Assembly: GCA_900469445.1 (NCBI GenBank)
Contig: UBXM01000006.1
Span: 558,001 to 622,000 of the forward strand
Source of the DNA: Hyphomicrobiales bacterium
GTDB lineage: Bacteria > Pseudomonadota > Alphaproteobacteria > Rhizobiales > Rhizobiaceae
Reading direction: 5' to 3'
DNA: 64,000 bases
Shown here: positions 1-8,327 of the stretch, one piece after another
How the letters are laid out: every line of letters starts with the position of its first letter
How positions within the stretch are numbered: position 1 is the first letter of the stretch
The notes under the pieces: model-generated
The model's input: only the letters and a program-made list of their open reading frames with translations
The model's database searches: none
Told to the model about the DNA's origin: nothing
Program-made: the position numbers and the translations under genes

Positions 1-1367
1 CGCGCCCAGTATTCGTAGTCGATGATGCCGTAGTAGCGGTCGAAATAGGGGCGCGCGGCAAATTCGATGCCCATGCCGTCCATGAGCATGTGGAAGCGCT
101 TCTCACATATTGCCATGCAGGCTTTCTGATAGAGCTTGTTCTCGTCCATCATTTCCACAAGCCCGAACAATGACATCATGACCTGTTGCGGCAGAGACAG
201 GCCGGCCGTGTGGTTCAGCGCCACGTCGCGGCTGTCGGCGACGACCCGATCGATGAACTTGATGTCACGCGGCTTCGGGGTCAGTGCCTTGTAGCGGGCG
301 TCCATGAGTTTCTGCGTCGCTTCCGGCATCGCCCGGATGGTCTTGTCGAAAATATTGTCCTGGGCGACGGCGACGACGCCGAGCCGCCAACCGGTGCAGC
401 CGAAATATTTGGAGAAGGAATAGACGCCGATCGTGTTGTGGGGGAGGTGCCCCATGACGGATTCGAAATTCGGAACGAAAGTCCCATAGACGTCGTCCGT
501 CAGGATCATCAGATCCGGCCTCTTGCTTTTCACGAAAGATACCAGCCGTCCCATAGAGTCGGGATCGATGGCAACCGCGGAAGGATTGCCCGGATTGACG
601 ATGAACAGCGCCTTGACGGTCTTGTCCTCCAGCGGTCGCAGGTCGTCGTCGGTCAACTGGAAACGATCTTCCGCTTCTGCCGAAATATGGATCTGCTTGA
701 GGGCATAATCTTCCAGATGCGGCATTTCGAGATAGGGGGTAAAGATCGGCGTGACGAGCGCGATCGTATCGCCGGAATTGAGCAGGCGGGCATTCTTCAA
801 CGCCTTGAAGATGTAACACATGGCCGCTGTGCCGCCCTCAACCGGATAGAGGTCGAACTTGGCCGTCGGGCGGTGGCCGGCGCACATCGCCCACATGAGA
901 TATTCGTGGGTGATCGCTTCGTTATGCACCAGTGAGCGGTCCGGCACCGGATAGTGGTCGCCGATGATCGAATCCGTCAGTTCGTTGACGAACTTGTCGG
1001 GATCGAAGCCGAATTTCATGATCGCAAAATCGACGGATGCCTGCAGCGTATCGGCCCCGGGTGTTTCGGGATCCTCCTTGCGCCTGGAAGTCCAGGCCTT
1101 GAGACGATCGTAGCAGCCGTTGGTCGGTGGCATGCCTGCCACTCCGGCTTCGGCGTCGAAGAAAGTACGCTTGGATTCCGTCAGGGCAAACTGGCCGAGA
1201 AGAAAAAAGGCCTCGCGTGCCCGGGTGGCAATCCAGTTCGGATTTCCTCGCCCGGCATTGAGGTAGGTCTTTCCGGCCTTGTCGACCTGCGCAAGCCTGA
1301 TCAGTTCATCCTTGATCTCGAAGGGGCTGAGCTCCTCGAATTTTGCATAAATGCTTGCATCAACCAT
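1..1367 (-). CDS. aspD: Aspartate 4-decarboxylase (PLP, aminotransferase fold), 3' end outside window
   Basis: Reading leftward from ATG 1367 (strong GAGGAGG site upstream), 455 codons stay open to the window edge, so the C-terminus is missing; the family is about 530 residues. The enzyme removes the beta-carboxyl of L-aspartate to give L-alanine and CO2 and consumes a cytosolic proton. The motif SFSKYFGCTGWRLG carries the PLP lysine at residue 320, close to where characterised AspD enzymes have it, and an N-terminal NPNW segment and IVNPGNPSAV follow the family pattern. AspD normally works with the AspT aspartate:alanine exchanger, and an AspT gene lies 13 kb away. Family call is firm; its role in acid resistance or pmf generation is inferred. 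Confidence 0.9.
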   Translation of the reverse strand, partial: MVDASIYAKFEELSPFEIKDELIRLAQVDKAGKTYLNAGRGNPNWIATRAREAFFLLGQFALTESKRTFFDAEAGVAGMPPTNGCYDRLKAWTSRRKEDPETPGADTLQASVDFAIMKFGFDPDKFVNELTDSIIGDHYPVPDRSLVHNEAITHEYLMWAMCAGHRPTAKFDLYPVEGGTAAMCYIFKALKNARLLNSGDTIALVTPIFTPYLEMPHLEDYALKQIHISAEAEDRFQLTDDDLRPLEDKTVKALFIVNPGNPSAVAIDPDSMGRLVSFVKSKRPDLMILTDDVYGTFVPNFESVMGHLPHNTIGVYSFSKYFGCTGWRLGVVAVAQDNIFDKTIRAMPEATQKLMDARYKALTPKPRDIKFIDRVVADSRDVALNHTAGLSLPQQVMMSLFGLVEMMDENKLYQKACMAICEKRFHMLMDGMGIEFAARPYFDRYYGIIDYEYWA

Positions 1368-1522
1368 GACATCCTCCTCGCCAGCCCGAATGGGCGGGAC
1401 GTTTCAGTTTTTGGATTTGTTGAGCGGTTTGGAACCGAAACGATCGGAGATCGAAACCGCGGCATCTGCACGGATATGTCGTCGAGTGAGCCGGCCTCAG
1501 GCGAACAGGCGTCGGCCGATCG

Positions 1523-2116
1523 TCAGGATTTTCTCTTGAACACGCCGAGATTGATGAGCTGGACCCGGCGGTTTACCGACGCTTCTGTCTTGCTTCCCTC
1601 GATCGGCAGATATTCACCGACACCAACGGCGTAAAGTCGCGACGGATTGACGGCGAAGGTCGTCGCCAGGACTTCCTTGATCGCATCGGCGCGTTTGCCA
1701 CTCAGATCGAGATTATGCGCATCGCTGCCTGTCGCGCTTGCATGGCCCACGACGAGAAAATTGTAGTCCCAGAGGTTCGGGTGATGCAGCGCATCTGCGA
1801 TCATTCCAAGTGTCCGGTAGGACCTCGGCTGGATAGCCACCGAGTCGTTCTCGAAATTGATCTCGACCACCATCTGTGGAAGCTTCGCTATGCGACCCCA
1901 ATTCGGGAGCGCCGACATCGGTTTGTCGCCGCCATCGATTGCCTCCTGGCGCAGTATCTCGACATCGATCGCCGGAGCCGCGGCGGTAAGCTTGCCGAGC
2001 CCCTTGACGATCCGCTCCTGTGAGACTTCCTGTGCGGAGGCTACGCCCGACACCACCATCGGCAAGGCCATAATGGAAAGCAGCAGAAGCGCGGTTCTGG
2101 GAATCATAGGCTGCAT
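1523..2116 (-). CDS. OmpA-family exported protein
   Basis: The protein has 197 residues. A hydrophobic signal peptide (about residues 1-28, cleavage near ASAQE) precedes a linker and a C-terminal OmpA-like peptidoglycan-binding domain (about residues 80-192). The domain shows the FENDSVAI start, VVGHASATGSDAHN, LSGKRADAIKEVL and a terminal NRRVQLI. Such domains bind peptidoglycan through the peptide stem in the periplasm. There is no large beta-barrel part, so it is a soluble or anchored OmpA-C protein, not a porin. It follows the Cys-rich gene by 4 nt and is probably co-transcribed with it. The exact role is unknown. Confidence 0.85.
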   Translation of the reverse strand: MQPMIPRTALLLLSIMALPMVVSGVASAQEVSQERIVKGLGKLTAAAPAIDVEILRQEAIDGGDKPMSALPNWGRIAKLPQMVVEINFENDSVAIQPRSYRTLGMIADALHHPNLWDYNFLVVGHASATGSDAHNLDLSGKRADAIKEVLATTFAVNPSRLYAVGVGEYLPIEGSKTEASVNRRVQLINLGVFKRKS

Positions 2117-2120
2117 GACA

Positions 2121-2543
2121 TCATCTCCAACCTGCGTCAGTGATCACCTGATAGCATTCCGGGCTGACGCGCTTTTCCTTCTTGATCAGGCAGGCAAGAA
2201 CGAAGCCGTCGCCTTTGACGCCGGCGCATCGCGCGTTCATGTCTCGCTTGCATGTCTGTTCGTATGAGGCCTGTGCCTCTTCTCGTTTGCCGATGGATTG
2301 GAAAACCTGAGCGAAGGAGCCTTTGCAGCCTGCCGATACCTTGGCGGAATTCTGCTGCAGGCATTCCAGTATCCGCCCGTTGCCGAGATTGAGGCCTTTG
2401 CAGAGCTTTTGAATGTCGCCCCCACAGGTCTCCGCCAGCTTGGTCGTCGCTTCGGCATAGCTGAGCGTCTGCGCAGCAACCGGCATACTGAGGCTGGCGG
2501 CACCAACCACGATGGTGACGATAAGCATTCGGCTGTTCAGCAT
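2121..2543 (-). CDS. Exported protein with two GLG1-type cysteine-rich repeats
   Basis: The protein has 140 residues. A signal peptide (about 1-25, ending PVAAQ) precedes two repeats with almost identical cysteine spacing: Cys40-48-61-73 and Cys98-106-118-130. The repeat pattern C..DI..LC....G.GR...CL..N...S..C matches the cysteine-rich repeat (PF00839) known from Golgi GLG1 and also found in short secreted proteobacterial proteins. Eight cysteines in an exported protein imply disulfides. It is the first gene of a two-gene unit with the OmpA-like gene, and a TAC-N7-TAC element lies 65 nt before its ATG. No function is known to me. Confidence 0.8.
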   Translation of the reverse strand: MLNSRMLIVTIVVGAASLSMPVAAQTLSYAEATTKLAETCGGDIQKLCKGLNLGNGRILECLQQNSAKVSAGCKGSFAQVFQSIGKREEAQASYEQTCKRDMNARCAGVKGDGFVLACLIKKEKRVSPECYQVITDAGWR

Positions 2544-2608
2544 CTCGCGCCCTCTTTCTGTCGGTGATCAACGCATTCGAAGCGTGGCACGCCGAGAGCC
2601 GTTCGGGG

Positions 2609-2623
2609 ACGTATTTTACGGTA
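2609..2623 (-). promoter_or_regulatory. TAC-N7-TAC upstream element (site 1)
   Basis: The minus strand reads TACCGTAAAATACGT. It ends 65 nt before the start codon of the Cys-rich gene. The same pattern at almost the same distance occurs before the genes starting at 3920, 10870, 22562 and 58244. It could be a promoter or activator element. The pattern is seen; the function is inferred. Confidence 0.45.
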
Positions 2624-2702
2624 GTAGACGTGTCATGACAGCTATCCCTGGTGGTCTAGAGTAGCGGGCGCGGTCTCGATGAACCTCAACGCCATCCTGT
2701 TC

Positions 2703-3920
2703 CTATCGAACGAGTTGCTGGGGCTTGAGGTCTGCGTCGAGCGTCGTTTCCGCGGGCGGCCGCTTTGTCTTGGCTGACAAGGGTCGCTCGACGATCGTCG
2801 CAGGTGCTGCCACAGCGCTTGCCGCAACGGCACCGATATTCGTCACCGTTCCGCCGACCACGGCGGTGATGCCCTGACCGAGCGTGACGTTGGAATCCGT
2901 CAGCGTTTGCCCCATGATCAGCCGTTGCCCGATGAGCTGCACGATTTCGGGGCTCTCGGCAAATTTTCCGTGGTTGAGCCCGTCCTTGGTTTTAACTTTC
3001 GTGAGGTCGATTGCGGTGATGCCCGCTTTTTCCAGCCTTGAACGATAGGGTTCCTCCGCCGGATTGATAGCCCCCAGACGGGATACGCGACCGGTTATGA
3101 AGCTGGAGGCTGCAAGCGCCTTGTCATCGCTCGACATGAAGATCGTGAAGCGCGGTCGCGGTTCGCCCATCTCCACATATTGCTTTGCAAATACCTGAAT
3201 ATCGATATCGGGTGAGGCGAGGATCACGTTTCTGACCTTCGGATCGACCCGGCCATCTCGGATACCCATCTGCCGCAATGCTTCCATGGCAAGCCACGCT
3301 CCCATCGAATGCGCCAGAACCGTTATCTCCTTGACGCTGGGATCGGCGGCAAGCGTCCGCAGAGCCTGTTCCAGTCCTGAACGTGAGTAATTGGTGCTTT
3401 CCTTGTCGTACAGATACCCGGTGATTTCCGCCCGTGACGGCCAGGTGAACAATACGGGGGTCGCCTGCATGTTACTGTCATGGACGATTTGGGCGAGGCG
3501 AAAGACGGCATCGCCATACGTGTTGTTGAAGCCGTGAATGAAAACCAGGGCGTGACTGCCATTGACCTGTTGCCTGAACCAGGCGCGGCCTTCGGCGATG
3601 GTTTCCATCTGCCTGACATTGGTGACAGCGAAATCGGTCGTGGGATTTGGGGGGAGCTTTTTGGGCCACTGGACGCTGCCTTGCTCACGCCCCTTGGGAA
3701 TTGAGACCGTGATCTCGGTCAGGTGCGGTTTCGAGCCACGTTCGCCGTCGAACAGTGTCGCTGTCGATCCCGAGGGCTGGCGTGTCGTGGCGACCAGCAT
3801 ATCGACCTTGCCGGCGACCTTTGTGCCTTCGATTGACGTCGGCACCGGTGCCATCACGCCTTCCGGGTGCCCACAACTCGTCAGCAGAACAAACAGGGCG
3901 GCCGTGACATATTTCTGCAT
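2703..3920 (-). CDS. DUF900-type alpha/beta hydrolase lipoprotein
   Basis: The protein has 405 residues. The N-terminus is a lipoprotein signal with lipobox LLTSC (Cys16), so it is probably membrane anchored on the periplasmic side. Residues about 60-330 form an alpha/beta hydrolase of the DUF900 family: strand VFIHGFNNTYGDA (oxyanion region, 127-139) and nucleophile elbow AHSMGAW with Ser205. An acidic residue and a His (NHGKF near residue 315) plausibly complete the triad. The last 70 residues are low-complexity and Ala/Pro-rich. The substrate is unknown; family members are described as esterase- or lipase-like. It stands alone with its own TAC-N7-TAC element 63 nt upstream. Confidence 0.85.
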   Translation of the reverse strand: MQKYVTAALFVLLTSCGHPEGVMAPVPTSIEGTKVAGKVDMLVATTRQPSGSTATLFDGERGSKPHLTEITVSIPKGREQGSVQWPKKLPPNPTTDFAVTNVRQMETIAEGRAWFRQQVNGSHALVFIHGFNNTYGDAVFRLAQIVHDSNMQATPVLFTWPSRAEITGYLYDKESTNYSRSGLEQALRTLAADPSVKEITVLAHSMGAWLAMEALRQMGIRDGRVDPKVRNVILASPDIDIQVFAKQYVEMGEPRPRFTIFMSSDDKALAASSFITGRVSRLGAINPAEEPYRSRLEKAGITAIDLTKVKTKDGLNHGKFAESPEIVQLIGQRLIMGQTLTDSNVTLGQGITAVVGGTVTNIGAVAASAVAAPATIVERPLSAKTKRPPAETTLDADLKPQQLVR

Positions 3921-3983
3921 GTGTATCCCAGCAAGATACCTTCAGACTGGGTGTGGAAGCTATCATGCAGGTTCGAGCCTGCC

Positions 3984-3998
3984 CCGTAGCATCGCGTA
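3984..3998 (-). promoter_or_regulatory. TAC-N7-TAC upstream element (site 2)
   Basis: The minus strand reads TACGCGATGCTACGG and ends 63 nt before the start of the DUF900 lipoprotein. Spacing and the two TAC triplets match the other sites, although the centre differs from TAC[CG]GTA. Confidence 0.4.
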
Positions 3999-4050
3999 TC
4001 ATCTGCTGTCTTCGATCCACCGGATGGCTGACAGACGGGATCGTGTGCGA

Positions 4051-5808
4051 TCAGTTGGAGATTGGATTTTCTGTGAACGTCACTCCGGCTGCCCGCAAAC
4101 CAGAAAGAATCTTGTCCTGATCTTCAGGCCTCGCCAACCGTGTCGTCACTTCCCGTTTTATGTTTGGCATCAGATTAGGCGCGTTCGCGTTCAGCCAATC
4201 CAGCTCCTTGCGGGCCTGTATCGTCTTTCCAGAGGCGCCAAGTATCGAGGCCAGAACCATGTGATGCATGGGATTGTAAGTCAGGTCGGACATCCGTGAC
4301 CAGAGTTCGGCCGCCTGAAGATCCCCTCTCATGAAGGCGCAGAGCGCCATCCCCACTTCGTAATAGCCGCCCGGACCGGCGCCGTGACTGACCGCCTTGC
4401 TGACAAGATCGCAGCCGGTGTCCCATTTTCCACTCATGGACAGCCGCAAGCCATATTCGCCGGCGACCTCCGTGTCGTTTGGATTGAGCGCATAGGAAGC
4501 AGCCCCCGCGTCCAGGGCGGCAGGAATGTCGTTGCTGAAGAAATAGGACAGCATGAGCGCCTGCAGCACACGAGCATTTTGCGGATCGATCACGAACGCG
4601 CGTTTCGCGAGCTGGGAGGCCTGCTCCAGCGATTCATTTTGCGGAGCGATTCCAAGCTTGTAGGCGAAGCGTACCTGATCAAGATTGGTCAGCGAAAGCA
4701 TCGCAAGCGATGTGGCATCCTTCGGGTATTTATGCGTCAGCGCGGTAAGGCATTGTTGCGCCGTCGCAAGGGCGGTCTTCGTCATCGCTCTGCGATAGCC
4801 GTAATAGGAGAGGGTGCAGTCATAAGCCTCCCATCCTCCTGTCGCTGCCGCGTCGGATGGGAAAATAACGCCGAATGGCTGCGCTACGGCTGTTGCGATC
4901 TTTTCGGCGACTGCAGTTTCCGCCTCCAGCGCACTCTGGATACTGAGATCCGTGTCATAGTTGCTCGCCCAGATGACAGCATTGTCCGACTGGCGAACCA
5001 AACGTACGCTGGATCGAACCTTGTCCTGGTGTTTTCGCAGGCTCCCCTCAAGCAGATATCTCGCATTCGAAGGCTTGCCTTCCGCGGCAGCCGCAGCGGC
5101 GTCGATTACGACGATCTCCTTGAATTTCACGAGCTTGGCAATCAGTTCATCGGTGGTGCCCTGTGATATCTTCGACAGATCACGGTCGTCGGCAGGATAA
5201 TCGAATCGATCGATGGCAATGGTTGCGCGGCCGTCACCATTATTCACGGGCGGACTACGTAAATCGGGGAGAAGGAAAGCGAGCCCGGCCAGGACTGCCC
5301 CCGCGGCCAATCCCGCGATTGCAATTCGGCCCTTTATCAGTCGGTTCTTGGATTGCGCTTGATCTGCCAGGGGTTGGAGCGCGGGAATAGCCACCCCGCC
5401 CGGCTCAACCGCAGGTGAAACATCCGGGTTATCCTCGAGGAAGCTCGTCCCTCTTTCGAATGTCGGAACATATCCGCCCTTCGGTATGGTGATGATCACC
5501 GGCTCTCCCGGCCCGGCCATGAGGTAGTAACGCTCCAGTTCGCGCCGGATGCGGCCAGCTTCTATCCGAACGGCAGGATCGCTCTGAGCATCGAAATTGC
5601 GCCTTCCGAAGACGACATCCGCGATCGTATATGCCTTAAGATATATCGACCGTCCCGCAAGCGTTTCCGAGACAACGAAGCGGAGAAATTTTCGCGCTCG
5701 TTCCGGAAGGTTTACGCGTTCGCAGGCAAGTATTCTTTCAAGCTGTTTTTCCACTTCCTCCGCGCAGGGTTCTAGGACACTCGCCTCGCTCGATCTTGCA
5801 TTTTCCAT
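4051..5808 (-). CDS. Membrane-anchored DNA-binding/TPR protein (CadC-like architecture)
   Basis: The protein has 585 residues. Residues 17-120 form a conserved N-terminal domain (ERARKFLRFVV, LKAYTIADVVFGR, DPAVRIEAGRIRRELERYY, PKGGYVPTF) seen in many rhizobial proteins annotated as adenylate-cyclase-like or TPR proteins; it looks like a winged-helix DNA-binding module. One transmembrane helix follows (about 161-182). The outer part starts with a FlgO/TolB-like segment (TIAIDRFDYPADDRD) and continues as helical TPR-like repeats (about 330-560). Cytoplasmic DNA-binding domain, single helix and periplasmic sensor is the CadC/ToxR layout. A paralog starts at 58656. Strong GGGGGGAG site before ATG 5808; palindromes lie just upstream. 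The ligand is unknown. Confidence 0.7.
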   Translation of the reverse strand: MENARSSEASVLEPCAEEVEKQLERILACERVNLPERARKFLRFVVSETLAGRSIYLKAYTIADVVFGRRNFDAQSDPAVRIEAGRIRRELERYYLMAGPGEPVIITIPKGGYVPTFERGTSFLEDNPDVSPAVEPGGVAIPALQPLADQAQSKNRLIKGRIAIAGLAAGAVLAGLAFLLPDLRSPPVNNGDGRATIAIDRFDYPADDRDLSKISQGTTDELIAKLVKFKEIVVIDAAAAAAEGKPSNARYLLEGSLRKHQDKVRSSVRLVRQSDNAVIWASNYDTDLSIQSALEAETAVAEKIATAVAQPFGVIFPSDAAATGGWEAYDCTLSYYGYRRAMTKTALATAQQCLTALTHKYPKDATSLAMLSLTNLDQVRFAYKLGIAPQNESLEQASQLAKRAFVIDPQNARVLQALMLSYFFSNDIPAALDAGAASYALNPNDTEVAGEYGLRLSMSGKWDTGCDLVSKAVSHGAGPGGYYEVGMALCAFMRGDLQAAELWSRMSDLTYNPMHHMVLASILGASGKTIQARKELDWLNANAPNLMPNIKREVTTRLARPEDQDKILSGLRAAGVTFTENPISN

Positions 5809-5820
5809 CGCTCCCCCCTC

Positions 5821-5835
5821 GTACTTTGAAAGTAC
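5821..5835. promoter_or_regulatory. 15-bp palindrome upstream of the CadC-like gene
   Basis: GTACTTTGAAAGTAC has perfect 7-bp arms around one base and sits 13-27 nt before the start codon at 5808, next to its ribosome-binding site. The position suits an operator used for autoregulation; this is inference. Confidence 0.35.
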
Positions 5836-5879
5836 AGCGTTCCACTCGCGACATCTTACATAAGCACAACCTTAACTAG

Positions 5880-5894
5880 CTGACAATATGTCAG
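5880..5894. promoter_or_regulatory. Second palindrome upstream of the CadC-like gene
   Basis: CTGACAATATGTCAG has perfect 6-bp arms around ATA and lies about 72-86 nt before the start at 5808. It is in the 5809-6065 intergenic stretch, which otherwise shows no gene. Candidate regulator-binding site. Confidence 0.3.
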
Positions 5895-6065
5895 TTAATG
5901 CGCTGCCTCCAGGGGATGTAATTCGGCGCGTCGGTACGATGACCTGGATCGTTCGACATCTGCCACTTGCATTGGAAATCGGCACTCAGATGCAAGCCGC
6001 AGGCGCCTGGAAGGCACCCACGGTCCGCTGGTCAGCGCGCCTGAACTGTCGTGATCGAGCGCAAT

Positions 6066-7292
6066 TCAGTGGCCTGTCAGAACCAATGTCTGCACCGGGA
6101 GGAAAAGAGCCTGCATGCGCAGGATCATCGCATGCACGAGACCGACGGCATCGACCGCATGGAGGAAGAACCATTGCGCCACGCCGATATTCTCGTCCGC
6201 GAGCGCATCGTGATTGTTGGTATAGGCGTTGGCGATGCAGCTGCTGCCGGGCGGAATATTGTCGAGACCGCCTTCGTAGAGAGGCTGCAGGAAAACCGTC
6301 AATGTTCCCGGCTTGTTGAATTGTTGGACGTCGAGAAGCTGGTCGGTCGGGCGTAACTGTCCGGCGGCGATCACATCCTGAACCTCGGTCACCACCAGCG
6401 GGATGATGGTGAAAGGCTTACCGATGCAGGTCGCCTCCGCAATCATACCCTTCTTCATGACCTGTGCTTCGATCTGCCCGAACCCCGCAATCAGATTACC
6501 CCGCCCAGCCTCGGCAGGCACGAGGATGCCGGCAGGCCGCAACATCGTGTTGACCACGTCGCCGACGCGTAGAGTGAATTGCTGCACGGTTCCGGTGACG
6601 CCGGCACGGACGAGCGTCTTGTCCAATTCCACCTGTGCCTGAGCCAGTGCAGCCTCGGCGCTTTGTTTTTGCGCCGGCAAGAGCACATTGTTCTGGGTGA
6701 CGAGAGTTTGCTTTTTCGCCATCGCGGCGCCGAGAGTTCCCTTTCGGGCCTCAATGGTATTTGCAAGGCGCTGGACTTCCCGCCGGGCGACCGCATCCTT
6801 TGTCAGCAGCAATGCTTTCATTTCGTATTCGTCGATTGCAATCTGCAAGGAACCCTGTGCTTCCTGTATCTGCGCATCCGCTGTTGCCAGCTCCGTTTGG
6901 GCTACATTGGCCTGGGCATCGATTTCCGCGACCTGTCGCCGCGCCGTCTCGACCGCTGCTTTTTGCTGTGCGTCGTCCAGACGGAAGAGGGGAGCTCCGG
7001 CCAGAACTTTTTCGTTTATCCCGACATAAACTTCGTCAACCCGCCCGACCGTTTCCGGCAGGATGGTCACCGTGCGAAAGACTGCGGTCACGCTTTTGGT
7101 CGAGGGATGGAAATAGAAGATCAGCGTGATGAGGGAGATGGTGAGCAACAGGCAGGCGGATATGCCCCATCGAAGCTCATACCACATCGTATAGAGCGTA
7201 ATTTCCCGGCCGATCCGCTTGTTCTGCGCAAAGCGTCGATAAAGGTAATCCGGGAAGATTGTCAGCAGGGAGCAGAGCATCAGTTCCAGCAT
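6066..7292 (-). CDS. HlyD-family membrane fusion protein
   Basis: The protein has 408 residues from ATG 7292, chosen because GAGGGAG lies 7 nt upstream; an in-frame TTG at 7298 is less likely. A membrane helix (about 45-68, SACLLLTISLITLIFYF) anchors it. A periplasmic part follows: lipoyl-like half (ETVGRVDEVYVGINEKVLAGAPLFRLDD), long alpha-helical hairpin (about 108-215) and beta-barrel return (GVTGTVQQFTLRVGDVV). These are the features of periplasmic adaptor proteins of efflux or secretion systems. No ABC or RND partner is adjacent. The small membrane protein just upstream recalls the E. coli YiaV/YiaW pair. The transported substrate is unknown. Confidence 0.85.
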   Translation of the reverse strand: MLELMLCSLLTIFPDYLYRRFAQNKRIGREITLYTMWYELRWGISACLLLTISLITLIFYFHPSTKSVTAVFRTVTILPETVGRVDEVYVGINEKVLAGAPLFRLDDAQQKAAVETARRQVAEIDAQANVAQTELATADAQIQEAQGSLQIAIDEYEMKALLLTKDAVARREVQRLANTIEARKGTLGAAMAKKQTLVTQNNVLLPAQKQSAEAALAQAQVELDKTLVRAGVTGTVQQFTLRVGDVVNTMLRPAGILVPAEAGRGNLIAGFGQIEAQVMKKGMIAEATCIGKPFTIIPLVVTEVQDVIAAGQLRPTDQLLDVQQFNKPGTLTVFLQPLYEGGLDNIPPGSSCIANAYTNNHDALADENIGVAQWFFLHAVDAVGLVHAMILRMQALFLPVQTLVLTGH

Positions 7293-7294
7293 TG

Positions 7295-7735
7295 TCAAAC
7301 TCCCTCGTTACCGTGTGTGTTTTTCAAATTGACGTCGGCGGGAGGGGGCGCAATTTCCTCTTCGGGTTCCCCATCAAGTTCCATCCGAACCTTGCGACCG
7401 GAGAGCTTTCCGAGCGATTCCGCGATTGAGTAGAGCGGCGTGGAAAAGTCGGGGATATGGACGAAGGCGAGCAGCAGGCCGGCAATCCAGAAAAGATGAT
7501 TGTGGGTGAAAAGCGAAATCAAAGCGAGAACCGCGACAATTTCCATCTGCACCTTGCTGGTGCGGTGCGCCAGCCGTTCGGGCACGGCGTGAAGCTGGAA
7601 ATACAGGTTGCCGATGACCAGGATGGTCACGATCAGGAAGATGACAACGACAACGAAGAGATAATCAGTCTGACCTGGCTCGGTAATGAACGCTGGTAAG
7701 TGCTCGATCGCTGCCGGATGAATGTCTTGCGCCAT
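7295..7735 (-). CDS. Small inner-membrane protein partnered with HlyD (DUF3302-like)
   Basis: The protein has 146 residues and two or three hydrophobic helices (about 24-45 and 62-92), with a charged Pro/Glu-rich C-terminus (EEEIAPPPADVN). Between the helices the segment LHAVPERLAHRTSKVQ resembles the loop of YiaW/DUF3302 proteins, which are likewise encoded beside a HlyD-type protein. Its stop lies 2 nt before the HlyD start, so the two are translated together. The DUF3302 assignment rests on weak similarity and on the neighbour; the membrane topology is clear. Confidence 0.6.
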   Translation of the reverse strand: MAQDIHPAAIEHLPAFITEPGQTDYLFVVVVIFLIVTILVIGNLYFQLHAVPERLAHRTSKVQMEIVAVLALISLFTHNHLFWIAGLLLAFVHIPDFSTPLYSIAESLGKLSGRKVRMELDGEPEEEIAPPPADVNLKNTHGNEGV

Positions 7736-8327
7736 CGCGATTTCCTTTTGCAGAATATGTCGTCAGTCAAAATGCGGCCTGCCGAAGGTGCTGGGCTGCC
7801 GTTTCTCCCGATGTTGGCGAGCCGCAGAAACTCACGCGAACAGCCGGCTGCGCAAGCGACCTTGGACTTCTTGCCGACGATACGCGCCAAGCAAGGTTTC
7901 GCGCTCGTAACATCGTGTAATTTACGGCGGATTCGCCTCTGTTTTCGCGGCGTTTCGTTCCGTTTGCGGGTGCGAGATAAGAGAGGTTACCGGCTAACGG
8001 ATCGATTTCGGCTTAGTGGCCGATGGCGGGAACACATTGTGAGGCCGATAGAGGATACCAAGACCTCAACAAGTGCTGAGGTTCTCTCGCTGCCCCGGCC
8101 ATTTCCTGGCCTGCCGGACGCGTTGAAGGCGAAAAGTAGGATCGCGTAAACTACGCCCCAGCGCCGATTTGGCGGTTTATATCTCATTTGGGCTGCAGCA
8201 ACGTCCGTTCCTATCGAGCTGCGTCGAGACACAGAGATCCATCCTCCGTATCCGATCCGTTGTGCCGCGAAGGCGACCTCCTCAGCCCTGCAAGATCTTT
8301 CATTCAACAGGATGAGGTTGACGGGTG
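7736..8327. other. Intergenic region with divergent upstream sequences
   Basis: About 590 nt separate the HlyD pair (leftward) from DUF3300 (rightward). Open frames here have atypical composition and no recognisable domain. A short inverted repeat (ACCTCA/TGAGGT with an 8-nt loop, near 8068-8087) is the only structure noted. It should hold promoters for both sides. Confidence 0.5.

Noticed and set aside
186..935. Long open frame on the plus strand
   Set aside because: It is the shadow of aspD, whose minus-strand reading has PLP motifs and full family similarity.
7700..8149. 149-codon open frame before DUF3300
   Set aside because: No domain, unusual composition, overlaps the start of the HlyD partner gene.
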